Source of the DNA: Neurospora tetrasperma FGSC 2508
Taxonomy: Eukaryota > Ascomycota > Sordariomycetes > Sordariales > Sordariaceae
Assembly: GCF_000213175.1 (NCBI RefSeq)
Contig: NW_009799179.1
Span: forward strand, 8,078,705-8,142,704
DNA: 64,000 nucleotides
Reading direction: 5' to 3'
In this document: one piece after another, positions 1 to 14,200 of the stretch
How the letters are laid out: the number at the start of each line of letters is the position of its first letter
Numbering within the stretch: position 1 is the stretch's first letter
The notes under the pieces: generated by a model
The model's database searches: none
Told to the model about the DNA's origin: nothing
The model's input: the letters and a program-made list of their open reading frames with translations, nothing else
Made by a program: the position numbers and the translations under genes

Positions 1-700
1 TACTATAAACTCTAAATAAATTAGGGCTATAAACCGGGAAGAATATAGGGCTTAGGGATAAATTAGCGGAAGAGTATTTTTAAGTTAGAGGTTAGATTAA
101 TTGGGTTAGGGCGGTTACAACCGGAGGAAGCTATTTTAAAAAGTAATATAATAAAGAAAGAGGAAAAAGGAAATTAGGAAAGGGTATTATAAGGAGGATT
201 ATATAAATAGAGGAAAAGGTTTTTATATTATTATAAATAGAAGTAGAGCCGAGGAATAAAAAGTAAAAGGATAGGGCGGAGGTAATTATAAATAGGGTAA
301 GGAAGCGGAAGAGTAGGGAAATAAATAGGAAGATAGGATAGGAAAGTAGGAGGAAGGCGGAGGAAGGAATAGTAAAAATTGAAATAGAAAAGTAGTAAAG
401 AGAGGCGGCATTTTAGGTCCTATTCCTATTATTCTTATTATTTTAGTATTAGGATAATATAGCGGAGGAAGAGACGAAATCGGTTCGTTATAACGGTAGA
501 TAAGAACTATTATAATTATAAATAAAGTAAGAGCAGTATAGAGATTTACAGCTGAAATAAAGCTAGGGGTTTTTATCCAGCGGTATTTAACGTTATACAG
601 TTTTCCCCTCTAGAGAATTGGAGAAGGACCCTATGCTAATAAGGTACTATAGTTATATAGTATAGAGTAAAAGATTATTATTATTATTATTATTATTAAC
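1..700 (+). pseudogene. Antisense ORF of Gy-B, 5' part outside window
   Basis: Reading the plus strand from position 3 in one frame gives a continuous protein if TAA and TAG are taken as RIP-made glutamine codons. The product is basic and coiled-coil-like at about 240-400 (runs such as VRKRKSREINRKIG and KAEEGIVKIEIEK), followed by a hydrophobic stretch and then KSVRYNGRQELL near 480-520. It lies downstream of, and antisense to, the Gy-B pol gene, in the same place as the antisense ORFs of Gy-A and Gy-D. A short resemblance to KVRVPYNSTITILL of Gy-D is suggestive only. Function is unknown. Confidence 0.4.
674..699. repeat. (TTA)n microsatellite
   Basis: A run of about eight ATT/TTA units lies in the RIP-mutated DNA at the junction between the antisense ORF and the end of pol in Gy-B. 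It may have been a CAA or CAG run before mutation. No function is suggested. Confidence 0.7.
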
Positions 701-3700
701 GATAGACTATAATTAATTATAGTAATATATAAAATATTATAGAAAAGTTTTAATAACCGTTCTTACTTTTATTATAAGTATAGGTTTTAAAATTACCGCC
801 TTACTAAGCCGGTCTTTAATAATTAAAAGGTTTATATAGCCCCTTAAGGGTAGGAGGTTAATAATAAAATTTATTTAAATATTTTCAAACAATTAATCCG
901 GAATTAATAGCGGTTTGAATAGCCCTCTCTTCTATTTTCTCTAATATTTTACTCTCCCGTAGGTATTATAGTTTGCTATAAACCGACGAATATAAATATT
1001 TATTAATAGTTAGTAAAAATCTCTATTAATAGTATATATTATTCCTTTTCTCTCCGGGTAATTAAAAGCGATCGAGTTGTATATCCCTTAAATAAGGCGT
1101 ATACGTAGGACGTTCTTTTCCAAATCTTTAGGAAATATATAGAGGGCGGTTATTTTTATAATAGTTAGGGCTCCGGGGATTTAGACGCGGCCTTAATAAT
1201 ATAACCTCCCTAAATTATTAATTAAATATTCTTCTAATTATACTTTTAGACTTTAGGCTATAGTTAGTAGGCTTTAATCGCCGTTAGTAACCGTTTGGAG
1301 AACGCTTTAATAGATTAGGTCCTATTGGGCTACCTTTTTATAAAATTATTATAAATCTAAATTCTTAAATACTTTTATACCCTCCCCTATAATTATAAAG
1401 GAGGCTACTATATAAATATAATTTCTAAGAACCTTTTAAAGGATTAACTATATTTCCTTCACCTTTACGTCCTCTTTATTAGGTTTATTTTAATTTTACT
1501 ATAATAGGGTATTAAATACTATAATAAATTTACCTAGGCGGTACTAAATTTCGAAATTGAACTTTAAAAGAAGTTTAACTTAATATATTTAATATTTAGA
1601 GAGTTTCTATCTTTCTATAAAGTATTTAAAGTTCCGATAATTAGTTATAATAACGAATTTCTTATAATTCCTAAACTTTGCTAATTACTCTTCTAAATAC
1701 CGAATAATTACTAATATTTCTTTATTTTAGATAGGGTAATTATGTTTAATTAATATAAGCTTCTAAGAGTAGTACGCTATTATAATCTTCTTACTATCCC
1801 TTTCCTATATAAGAACGTTACCGAACTTATAACTATTATAATCCGCTTTTAAGAACGTAGGTAGGTTGGGGTCCTACTATGTAAGAATAGGGGCTTTAGT
1901 AAATAGCCTCCTTAATTATAAAAATGTAGAATCGTATTTAATAATTTATTCGAAAGGGACCCCCTTTCCTATTAATATAATTAATAGTCCTACTATTAAA
2001 GAGAAGTTTTTAATAAATATACAATAATAGTTCGTAAAACTTAGGAAGCTCCTTACCCTTTTCTATAATATTAGAGTTTTTTAATTTATAATTACTTTAA
2101 TTTTCTTAGGGTCCGTTTAAATATTTACGCCTATAATAATTATAAAATTAAATTATTTTATACTCTTAATAGTAAATTTATAATTCTTAAGGTTTAAGTA
2201 AAGTTTAACTATTATTAATTATTCTACTACTTTATAGACTTTCGCTAGATAATCTTTTTTCAACCTAAATAAAAAGATTAGTACATTATTTATATAAATT
2301 AAAGTAAAATTATTAAAGTAATTACCGAAAATATTATTCATATACTATTAGAAGGTTATTGGAATTCTTAATAATTCGAACGGTATTATAAATTATTTAA
2401 AAAGGCCGTATTGTATATAAAAGGCCATCTTCCTTTCTTCTCCCTTAATTATACGAATTTTATAGAACGCTTATACTATATTTATTTTAATAAATTACTT
2501 CGCTTTAACTATAATATAAAAAGTCTCTTTAATTAATAGTAAGGGATAGCGGTCAATTTTTATAATAGCGTTTAAAGCCCGATAGTTATAGTAGAACCGT
2601 AAACCTCCTCCTAACTTCCAAACGAAGAGAACTAGTATCATAATTAAAGAATTACTAATATAGATAAACCCTTTATTAAAAAGGTCTTTAAACGTTTTTT
2701 TTAATATAAAGAATTTATTCTTTAATATACTATAGAATAATCTATAGGGGAGGGGTATCTTTTTATTATTCTTATCCTTTTTTACTTCTACTTTATAATT
2801 AATACTAGAATAATATAGGTTTACTTTATCGGCTTCCGACTACTTCTATACGTAGTATAAATTGTATATATTAATAGAGATTTTCTTCTTTAATTCTTTA
2901 TTAATTAAGTTAACCTTAGGCTTAAAAGCCTTCTCTATATTTCGTAGGTTAATAGTAAATATCGTTACTTCCGCAGCTTTTCTACTATTCTCTTTCTTAA
3001 TCCGGTTTAATATAACTATAAAGGTCGTAATTAAATAGTAAATAGCTTCTCTAATTTCTATAGTACGAGGAGAAGACCCTTCGGGCGTATAATTTAAATA
3101 TAGGATTTAATATCCGGCTACTCCGTATTAAAATCTATATTTATATAGAACTAAGTAGGCTTTTATTATAATTAACTACAATTTTCCTAATATTATAGGA
3201 AATTCTAATTTAAGGATTATATAAATATAAATAATTAATTTATAGCTATAAATATTTACTTTAAAATAAATAATACTTTTAATTTTTACCCCTTTTATTT
3301 CGGTAAAAGCGCTTCTAACTTATCTCCGGGGAATTAGAATTACTAGAATCTTTAATTTTTTAACAATTCTCTTACTAATAGTAATATAATATTAGTAACC
3401 TTTATTAACGAAGGTATAGAATTAATTTTTATTATTAATAGCGATAGGGATCTTAATAATATTTATTTTTATAGGACCCGGGAAGTTCGAAGCTTCCGCC
3501 TCCTTATTTAATATTCTTATTTACTCTTATACCCGGCTTTATATAAGAGCTATTCTTTTCCCAACCCCTTAGAGGAAGAATCTTCTTTATCTTCTAATAA
3601 TAGTTCGATTTAAAATTTAATATTAATAGCTTTAATACTAATACTATTAAAATACTAAGCCGGTCTATATATATAATTGCTAATTATATACCCGTTAGCC

Positions 3701-4863
3701 CTATAATATAAATAAAGTCCGGTTAAACGTTACTTATTATATTCCTCTTAAGAAATTTATTTAGTACGTTTAGTATCCCTATTATAATTCTCGCTCTTAA
3801 TTTTAGTAGCGCCTATTATTATAAACGTATCGCCGTCGGTATTTTTCGAAGGTAGGTTTATAATTTATTCTTATTAGGAAAAGGACTTTTAGTAGTAATT
3901 AGTAGCCCCTTTACTATTTCCGCTAAATTTATAGAAGGCTTAACTCACTTTAAACCGCTGAATAATATTTTTTAAATTTTCTATATATTGGTTGTAAATT
4001 TTAAATATACGGACTGAGATTAATTAATTATATAGAGTATTAAATATAAAGGTATTTAATTAGGCGAATCAGGATTCGTCTTCTTATACTAATCCTCCCG
4101 CCTTCGTTAAATTCTCTTTAAAGACCGGGAAGAAATTAATAAAACTCTAATTCTTATATTAGTAAATAGTTTGTAGGTGAATTAATACGAATTATTTTTC
4201 GTTTTCGCTACTAAAACTAATTTTAAATAATTAAATTAATTAACGGGCTAGTAGGAATTATTAATACAACTATAATGCTAAAAAGCCTTTACTTTAATTA
4301 TTTTATTATTAGGGAATATATTAAATAATATTAACAATCCTAATTAATTATTAGAAATTACTCTAATTACTTTCTCTTTTTTATATATAAAGTATAGTTG
4401 CGTAAGGAATAGGGAGAAGGTTGAGGTAAATCCGTCTTACTTTAATTATTAAATATTTTTACATTTAATATTAAGAATAGTAATAAGAGCGGCTTCTTAA
4501 GTAATACCAATTATAACGTTAAAGGTAATAGTAATTATATAGGTAATTATATAAATATATATTTAGGGGTTGTTCTATACTTTGTAAATAGTAAGCGGGG
4601 CGTTGACGGCGGCTTTAATAGTATTAGTAAACGCTACGCTTATAAATAGGCTTTTAGTAAAGTTCTCTCTCTCAATTCGTTAGGCTTCTATTTAATATAC
4701 TTCTTCTTCGATAGTTCTTTAAGTACCGAATAATACTATAATTATATTGATTATTTTAGTATTAGTAGTAGGTCTATTTATATTTAATATAATATATTAC
4801 TACCCTTACTACTATAGTAGTAATATATCCTAATTTATTGGGTCTATTGTTAATAGAACCTAA

Positions 4864-5066
4864 TATAACAGGGATAGTACAATTAATATAGATATTAATT
4901 GTATAGCTTAATTAAGGTTTTATAAAGGAGGAAAAGTCTATTTAAGATATAGATCTACTAGCGCTGAGAGGTTTTTATTGGGGCTGCGCGCTCTATGCTA
5001 CTATAGCTAACGATAGCTCTAGTTCTAGAGACCAGAGTCTATAACCCGGGCGCCAGCCCTATAACA
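4864..5066 (-). repeat. Gy-B 5' LTR (candidate, 203 bp)
   Basis: Both edges match the LTR edges of Gy-D. The left edge has TAGAACCTAA followed by TATAA and GATAG, as at 27385-27410. The right edge has GGGCGCCAG then CCCTATAACA, as at 27674-27692. The interior differs, so this is a related but distinct family. The partner LTR is outside the window, so the extent rests on edge similarity alone. Confidence 0.5.
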
Positions 5067-5067
5067 T

Positions 5068-6674
5068 TATAAACCTAGCGTTAATTATAGAATCCCCCTT
5101 AAGAAAGGTCCGGACGGATAGGATCTCTCCCTCCCCTTCGGCCTCCTATATAGTATATTTAGAGAAGAGTTACTAATATTAAAAAAGACGTTTAAAGACC
5201 TCCTTAATAAAGGATATATTTGCATAAGTAATTTAAAGGCTGGAGCTCTAATACTATTTATATACAAGTTAGGAGGCGGGCTTTATTTCTATTATAATTA
5301 TAGAACGTTAAACGCTATTATCCGTATAGACTGCTACTTTCTCCTTTTAATCCACAAAACTTTTAAAGTTTTAAAAGGAGCGAGATAGTATACGAAGGTC
5401 GATGTAATAGCGGCTTTCTACAAAATATATATAATTATAAGAAAGGATAGTAAAATAGCGTTTAGAACCTACTATAAGTTATTCGAATAAAAAATAGTAC
5501 CCTTCGGTCTATTTAAAGCCTTAACCTTATTCTAATAATATATTAACTCTATCCCATACGATTTTTTAAATAATTTCTATTTTATGTATATAAATAATAT
5601 ATTTATCTATTCCTCTAAATTTAAGGAAGACTATAAGAAAAAAATCGTAATAATTCTAGAGAGATTTAAGGAATACGGGCTATACCTCGACCTTAACAAA
5701 TACGAATTCTCTATAAAGAAGGTTAAATATTTTAGTTTTATTATTTATACGGGCGTAAGCGTATAAGTTAACCTTGAGAAAATTAAAGTAATTTTAGATT
5801 GGCTTACTCCTACCTCCTAAAAAGGCGTACGTAATTTCCTCGGTTTTATAAACTACTACCGTATATTTATACTATAATTCTCTAAAATAATTATACCCCT
5901 AACTAAACTTATAAATAAAGGGGTCGTATTCGAATAAATTAAAAAGTATAATACGGCTTTCTAATTCTTTAAACGCTTATTTATATACGTACCTATCCTT
6001 ATAGAATTTAACTCCAATTATAAAACCTTCTTAAAAGTAAATTATAGTAGCTATACCCTCGGAGGAATATTAACGTAAGAAGTAGAAAACGGGACCCAAT
6101 ATATTATAGCCTTCTATTTGTAAAAGTTCTCTATAGCCGAGTATAATTATCCTATCTACGATAAGAAAATATTAATAATTATTTCGTATTTCGAGGAATA
6201 GTTAATAGAATTCTACAATTATAAAGCCTTTATAGTCTTTACTAATTACTATAATTTTGAATATTTTATAGAATACTATAGTTTATCCAAATAGTAAACC
6301 TACTAGGCGGAATATTTATTATAATTTAACTTTTATTTCGTTTACTATTTAAATAAGGATATTATAATCCTAAACGCCCTATCCCGGAGAAATTAAAACC
6401 GGCCTTCGGGCAAGGACCTTAAAGCTAAAAATATATAACTTATCCTAAAAGTAGCTTTATAGAAATATATATAAATCTCTACCTCCTCCGTCTCTCTAGC
6501 GGGGAGTATATATATATTTAAAAATCCGGATTTATAGCAACTCTAAGATTAGACTATTTACTTTAATTCTATATACTAAACCGCCCTATGCGTAATTAGA
6601 GAAAATGCCTAAACTTTTATATTGTTACTCCAATTAAAAGTTTAAATTATTAATTATTCTATAAATAAATTAGG
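5068..6674 (+). pseudogene. Gy-A pol, first part: reverse transcriptase and RNase H
   Basis: The frame starting with YKPSVNYRIPLKKG reads through to the Gy-C insertion if TAG and TAA are read as glutamine. Landmarks in order: PFGLLYSI, then LGGGLYFYYNYRTLNAI, then VDVIAAFYKI, then the catalytic box YINNIFIYS at 5587 where active elements have YxDD, then FLGFINYYRIFI, and the RNase H motif FSIAEYNYPIYDKKIL near 6130-6170. Both catalytic aspartates are now asparagine, a G-to-A change that RIP on the opposite strand would make. The copy cannot code for a working enzyme. It stops at 6674 where Gy-C begins. Confidence 0.75.
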
Positions 6675-6877
6675 TGTAAGATGATAACCCTGTCGGGTAG
6701 TATCAACCCAGTCGGGACGACCTAGGTAACTAGGTGTAACCCGCAGGCAGGCAAGTCTAATTAGCCTGTACCGCCAGAGTATAAAACCCAGGCAGTATAT
6801 AAACCGTAGGAAGTAGAATAGTTTATTAATTAATACTATCAAATTATTTATATAACGATCGGGCCGTTCATCTTACA
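6675..6877 (+). repeat. Gy-C 5' LTR
   Basis: 203 bp; begins TGTAAGA and ends TCTTACA, a perfect inverted end pair. It matches 17660-17862 over its whole length; differences are mostly C/T and G/A transitions. It retains some CA and TG that the 3' LTR has lost. Confidence 0.92.
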
Positions 6878-8900
6878 ATAGTACCTAATAAACAATTGAA
6901 TTGAACTATTATTATCCTATCCTATACTATACTAGTAGATTTCTTTTGGAAATTATCTCTTTGTTAATAGCACCTCGCCCGGCCATTACACCTTGTATGC
7001 CAAATTGTATACCGGTCCCCGAACAGCCCTCAACCAACCAATTAATTGTCGTTATTTATTAATACTATACCTAAAATAGATTTAGCCGACCCGGCGACTA
7101 TTAGAAATCTACGCTACATATTAGATTTTATCTATCTAAACCTACACTTTTAATAAGTAGGACGGCTAAACTAATTAAAACGCGAAGCGTTCAACCGTAT
7201 TATTATAATTCTACTACCCCCTAATAAAAACGCATTAATTATTTCTTTATTTATATTATAAGTAATACGTTGATTATAATAAACGTCCTTATCCTCTTAC
7301 TTAAATAATTAAATCCTCGATTATTATATTCTAAAATAATTCTTCGAAGCAATTATTAAATTTATACGACTTTAACCACCAAATATCGACCACTAGTCTA
7401 TATTACAGTGACTACTATCCCCCCGTTATACTCTCCCTATAATATTAGAGTAAAATAAAAATTAAAGCCCTGCTAATTAAAACGCTAATAACGGAACGTC
7501 GGCTACCCTAAATATTAACATAGGAGCGCCTATTATTTAATAAATTAATCCAAACTAGTAAAGTCCAACTATAATTAGCGAACCGGTAATCCAAAATATT
7601 AATAATAATCTAACTACTATCAAAGATACTAATCGTATTAATATTAAACCTACCGCTACTTAAAAATACCCTAATAATAAATTAACTATCGCTTAAAACG
7701 ATTAAACGTCCGTTATTAATAACAATCTACTACCTAACTAGTAGTAAATCCCTTATAATAAAATTAAGCCCCTAGAATTAATTACGCTAGTAGAATTACC
7801 TCCCCTATATTTAGAATCCAACTATTAACCGCTCAACCAATTACTTATAAATAATATTAAGGAAGATATTTAATTAAATTACAATATTAAAACGCCTATT
7901 CTATTTATATCGTTCTATTTCAAGGGCCGAAGTCTTCTCAATTTAATAAATAAACTATTTTCTTTACTAAATATCGGGCTATTTATTAATAATAATAATA
8001 GTAGGTATATTAAGAAACTAGATAATAATAATAATAATTTTAATAATAATAATTATTATTTCTTTAAAAATATATCGCTACGTAACGAAGAAATCGAAAA
8101 CGTCGATATAGAGATATTTAACGTAAAGGTAGAGCCTAATCTAATAATAAGCGAACTACTAATATAATTTAATTAATATAAATTAAACTTAATACTACAA
8201 TTTCGTACTTTTAAAGCCTCCGTATCGGCCGAATCGGATATTTCTATACCCAACGTACTACTTAATATAACGACGAACCTTATTAACTAAACTACCTAAT
8301 ATTTAGTAAATATTAGATTCTAATAAACTTTCTTATTAATATAAAATTTATTATAGTAAATATAAATTAGGACTATAATTATTATTTCCTCCAACTCTAG
8401 TTTAAGCGCCGACTATATTACTCCAATACCATTTAAGGATACTAATATAATAATAATAAATATCAGAAGGAACGAACCAATTGAAATACCAATTATTATT
8501 ATAACCAACCTAAATTTATTAATAGATCCCCATAACCCAACCCCAATTAACTATAAACGATTACTAAAAAATCGAATAATATCCCTAAAACTACCTGAGA
8601 AAGTATTTAAATAGCGGAACCCCTAAACTCCTTCTCTACTATAATAGAATAAATAATAATACGCCTAATCGATAATACTTTTAAAGCTGTTTAAATAGTA
8701 GAAAGAAAAAGCGCTAATTAAAATTAGACTATTATTTAATACCTTTAAATCTATTAAAACCCTACTCCTAAATATTAATCTCCCCCCATCCTTATACCCT
8801 CTAATATAAACTATAAAGTCCTCCCGGCATTATACTCGTACCCTTACCGAAACTCCTAAAACTTTATTTATTAGCCTAACCCTCTTTCTCCCCCGATATT
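6878..8900 (+). other. Gy-C 5' internal region, coding content unclear
   Basis: This part of Gy-C follows the 5' LTR and precedes the gag-like frame. It is RIP-mutated. I could not follow one frame with confidence or name a domain. It probably holds the primer binding site and the start of gag. Confidence 0.4.
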
Positions 8901-11290
8901 ACTAGATTACTTCCTAAAAATTAATACGTAATTAAACTACCCTCTAATTTTTAATCTTCTAAAGGATAATTGTAAAAAGTATTATAATATCTTCTCTATA
9001 TACCCTATAGGCTCTAAATAGCTATCCAACGCCGACGGTAGCTAATTAAACAAAAAGCCGGCAATATAAGTTCTATATAAGTAAATACCAGTAGTAACGC
9101 CGCCGCCGCCGATAATAACTATACCGAAAGTATTAGTAATAATAAGGACGCTACCGAAGAGTTAGAAATATTAAATAGTAATAAAGAACTCTATTATATT
9201 ATATATATAATTAAAGCCGTAGGAAAAATCAATAACGAAAAACTCGAAGCTATAATTAACTAATTTGCTAGCTCTCTCTAAATAATTATATTTAACAATT
9301 GGAAAATTTTAATAATTAGCTACTTTTAACCTAATACTAGAGAAAAAGATAATAATACAGAGGGCGACTACTTCCAATTGAAAAATAAAATTTATATTAC
9401 CTTACTATACCTATTTATTAAAAGTAACCAAGATAATACTATTAATAATAATTTCAAAGTAGATACCCTCCAAAAGAATTTCTACTAATTATTTATAGGC
9501 GGAGCAAAAGTATAATATATAAATCAATTCGACGTAAAGGTTCGTACAATAATAAAATAAAATTTTAAAAGTTAATATATTACGATTCTAACGCGTTGGA
9601 AGATACCCCGCGCCTAAATACTAGTAAAATTCAATACATTAAAATATTTGTACGAAGATTATTATACTAATAAACCACCCTATAATATAATTATAGAAGT
9701 TGTTTAATATTCTAAAGAATTCGGTAAAAAAATAAAAGTACTTATATAGCCCATATTTACAATTATCTATACCCCGGTTTAAAGGACTCAATTGTAGAAC
9801 CGGCCGATAATATAATCTTAAATAAATAGTTAACCTATTTGGACTATCATACTAAAGTTTATTAATTTAAAATTATTAACGATTTAGGCGGTTATAGTAG
9901 TAATTTTAATAAATGGATATTAAGAATAAAATTTAATAGTAAACTCCTAAATATTAAATCTATTTAAACTGCCAATTTTATTAAAAATAATAATACTATT
10001 AAAAATATAGATACTACCCTATAGGGAAGAAATAATAATTAATATAGTTACTATAATTTATCCTTTAACTACATTTTATTTTTCAATTGTACCAATAGCT
10101 ATAGGGGGCTATCCTTTTTCTCCGCCGGTCGTAGAAGTTCGTTATTCAACGGGTATTATATTGGATTATTATTATTATATCGCAGATTATTATTCGGTAA
10201 ATATAAAGGTAGTTTATTATTATATTAGGGAGGTTTATATAGATATTACAGTTTATTAGGAAATAGATATTAAAATCTATTTCGCAAATATAACGGCCTG
10301 TCGTCCGGTTAGTATAGTAATTTATTTAATTGAAATTAGCGTTGGTAAAATCGTTTATACTAATATATTTATTACTAATATATTAAATTTAGCTTACTCT
10401 ATAATAGCGTCTATACTATTGAAGATAAACGTAAAACGTATAGAGAAATGGACGAGTCCGACTCTGAGGGAGAGCGTTTTAAGGGTTAAAGTTTCGAAGA
10501 AGTTAGTTAAAATTATAATTCGGGGGAAGAGAAAATCTTTTTAATTATCGATTTGTCGATAGACGGTAACGTATTAATAAATATCCTTATTAGTACTATT
10601 AAATCTAATATTAATCCCGGTTCTACTTATTTATTATTATACAATAATATAAATTATTAAATATATAGAAAGTATAATAAAGTTTTTCTTATATGTAGTA
10701 AAATATTTATTTATATTTATACTAATTTATATATTAAACTAAAGCTACTAAGTTCGGGACCCGAACCTAATTAACCTAAGTATTATTAATCGAATTAACT
10801 ACTCTTGCGAATTAATAAAAGTTATAATTCGGTAGGCTTCGTAATAAATAGCGTTAAATATAATAATATAGCGGAAGCTTTTAGGGTAATAAAATAGGTC
10901 GATTAAAGTCTTTTAAAGCTATTTAGCTACCCTATACAATATAACTACCTTTAAATAAATATTCGCTTATAGCTAGATAGTAATAAATATTCCGTTTGTA
11001 TGGATATTAAGTATTTTAATATTCTAATTAACGAGTAATAGATTAATAAGAGCCCGGATATAAAATTTAATAATTCTAAGATAAAATTATTCGACGTTAT
11101 TAATAATTGTATCGTCTTTACTAGACGAGCGATATTTAACCTCTTTATCGAAAGTACTATCGATAATCGCTTAGTAAAATAAACTTTTATATTAACTATA
11201 TAGGTAATTAAAGGGCTAGCGGCGAGATTATTACTAGGAATATAATAAACTTAACCAAATTAAATTATTATTAATTCCTTATCAAATACT
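8900..11290 (+). pseudogene. Gy-C gag and protease region
   Basis: Plus-strand frames in this stretch give polar, gag-like sequence, for instance around 9060-9300 and 10240-10760 (segments such as KYKGSLLLYQGG and EMDESDSEGERFKG). No zinc knuckle or protease active site could be confirmed because of the mutations. The assignment rests mainly on position between the 5' LTR and RT. Borders are approximate. Confidence 0.4.
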
Positions 11291-14200
11291 ATACAAATTC
11301 CAATGTATAATAATATAATTATATTAACTAATTATATTACTAAACTAATTCGCCGAAGGGTATTAACGATGTATAATATAATAATCCTATTATATTTTAA
11401 GCGTTTTATTCCTATTAATTTCGTATATATAATTGATAAGTTACTAGTAAGCGTTCTAAAGGAATATATATTTAAAGCTAAACACCCCTATATTCGAAAA
11501 TACCTCCTTAATTCTAGAACCCCTAAATTTATTAATATTATTAATACTACGGATAAATTAATATAGATTTATTACTCCTAATAGATAGGTACGGTTAAAG
11601 ACTTTGATAATAATAGCTATTGAACTATTTCGTTTATATAAGTTTAAATATTATTAACTATAATAAAAGTCCAACCCGGTAAAAAATTTATATTTATAGT
11701 AGAGTTCGAGAATATTATATTAACCCCTAAGACGGCTATTGTACTTAATAAAGTAATTAATAAAACGATTAACGGCGTTTATAATTACGAACTAACCGAA
11801 TAAAACGCTTTAAAATTCCTCTATAATTTATTAAAACGAAGCTTATCCCTAGGTATTAATAAAAACGAAGATATTCCGGAAATTAAATCTATTTATAGCG
11901 TTAAAATGTATAATTACGACCCTACGTATATATAATACGTCAAAATACTACTAAATAAATACAACGTATATAATAGGTACAATATTATTAAAATAAACGA
12001 AGAAGATATACTTCGTATTAACTTGGTCAAAAATTAATATAAATAAAAAGTCTTATCCAAGTTATACCAATTTAGAATATAAGATCACTAGTTTCTTAAT
12101 AAAATATTAAATAAAATATATAATAATAGTAAATTCGAATAAATATATAGAGTAACGCCTTTCGGCTATCTCTATTTTATTATTTAGCGTACTATTAATA
12201 GTATTTATAAAGGTTATATTATAATTAATTTGCGGCTATTGAACCGTATTATTATTAACGATTCGTACCCTCTACTAACCTAAAATTCTATTATTGCCCA
12301 AATAAAGAATAAGAACTTCGCTAATTACTTCGACGGTTTAACATTCTTCTACTAAATCGGTATTTACTTACCCTATCGAAACAGAATAATCTTAATTAGT
12401 CCGAGAGGATTAAAACAATCGAATATTACGTTAATAAGCTACAAGAATTCGCCGGCTTATACGTAACGATTTATCGACCGTAAATTCTATTTATACCGTA
12501 CATTCGCAATAGGATATATTAACGATATTATTATATTTAATAATACAGCCGAAGACTATTTTAAACACTTAGAAATAATCTTTAAGCTCTTTAAAGAAAT
12601 TAATCTTAATATTGTACTAAAAAAGTTATTCGTCGCTTTTCTATCCGTTTATCTATTCGGTTATTATATAAATAGTCTAAGTATAATTACTATTACCGAT
12701 TATATCGTAACTATTTATAATATCTAATAGCCAACCGATCTAACGTTATTAGAATACTATATTAAATTAGCGAATTTTCTTAAGAGGTTTATTCCCTAAT
12801 TCGCCTAAAAAATTAGTCCCTTAGAAGAGAGGAAAACTAAACTTATTAAATCTAATAAAAAGGATAGTAAAATACTAAAGAAAAAGTTATTAGTAGTAAG
12901 AAAGATATTTACTAGTACATTAAACTTTATACTAACGGATCTCGAAAAAGAAATATTCGCTATTTTATAAAATTAATTAATAAAGGAGATAATAGTCTTC
13001 TACTATTACCCTAATCGGACTACTTTCTTTAAAATCGATACTTCGAAGAGGTAAAGCTTTAGTATTATAATTTTTTATATCGATAGTAACTAGTAGAACG
13101 GTAAATCTATTCCTATTTACAAAATTCAACCTATCCTTTTCTATAGTAAGCGGTTATCCGCCGCGGGAAAGAATTATTAGCCAACTAAATTTAAAATCGC
13201 TTACCTTATATAGGTTTATCGATCCCTCTATTAATTAGTATAATTATATACTAAACCTATTATTATATTAAAGACTATCATATACTTATTAATATAATTA
13301 AGTAAATTAATTTAAATATTATTAACTTTATAAAATTAAATTCAAGGTTTATTATTACTTTAATATATTTCTCCTAATTTAAATTCGATATTTATTATAT
13401 ACTGAGGAAGGTTAATATTATACCCAACGCCCTATTTAAACTTCCTAAGGCCGAAGCCGAGCTATATCTGGAAACTAACAAGCTTAATAATATTTAGAAA
13501 GACACTATATATATAATTTATATTTATATAGATAACGATATAAAGACTAAGTTTATCGACGGCTATATAAAGGATAAATATTATATTACTATCGTACGAA
13601 AATTGAAAGAATATAACAAATATAGTACAAAACTCAGTCTTAACGCCAATAAACAATTCCCCTTCCGGTTTAAGGATGGGCTACTATACTACTTTCTTCG
13701 CATAAATAAATTAAAACTATATATACCTAGTATTACTTTATAAAACGTATTAGCCCTTACTTATAATAAATACTATTATTTCAGTCTAGTGAGGATAATA
13801 AAGGAATTAGAAAGACTCTATTTTCTTTATATAATAAAAGTCTTAAAGCGATATATAGAATATTACCTATAATACCTAAAATTTAAAACTAATTATAAAA
13901 TTACCCCCGGACTAATAAAGCCTATTCGACCCTACCTTATACTATTCTATATTCTTTATATAAATTTCATCGTAGGACTTCCAAAATAAATAAGTTAATT
14001 AACGGTCTAGGGTAGAGACTAATATAATGTAATAATAATCGTTATTTATAATTTTAATAAGAAAACCCTATTAATCCCCAATTATATAGACTATATAGCG
14101 GAGTAATAGGTTGAGTAATTAATTACTATACTACTCCTCTACGATTAGGGTCTATTCCGAATATCTATTTCCGATTGAGATATAAAATTCTTATCCGTAG

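Larger units (their letters stand above)
1..5066 (-). mobile_element. Gy-B: Gypsy LTR retrotransposon relic, minus strand, left end outside window
   Basis: The minus strand of about 660-4,860 reads as a Gypsy polyprotein. Around 2,500-2,640 it gives a reverse transcriptase segment with the order LFVWKLGGG, then YYNYRALNAI and DRYPLL, as in Ty3/Gypsy RT. The likely 5' LTR is 4864-5066 on the right side. The 3' LTR is not in the window. The plus strand at its left carries an antisense ORF (separate entry). The element abuts the RT start of Gy-A at 5067, so it appears to be inserted into Gy-A; only one side of the junction is visible. It is heavily RIP-mutated and certainly inactive. The internal limits of gag and pol are approximate. 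Confidence 0.7.

Noticed and set aside
488-600. Possible 3' LTR of Gy-B ending in GTTATACAG with a purine tract on the minus strand
   Set aside because: It does not match the 4864-5066 LTR, and the plus-strand antisense frame reads through it; the 3' LTR is more likely outside the window.
6654-6842. Minus-strand ORF of 62 codons over the Gy-C 5' LTR
   Set aside because: It lies across the LTR/host junction, so it cannot be an ancestral gene.
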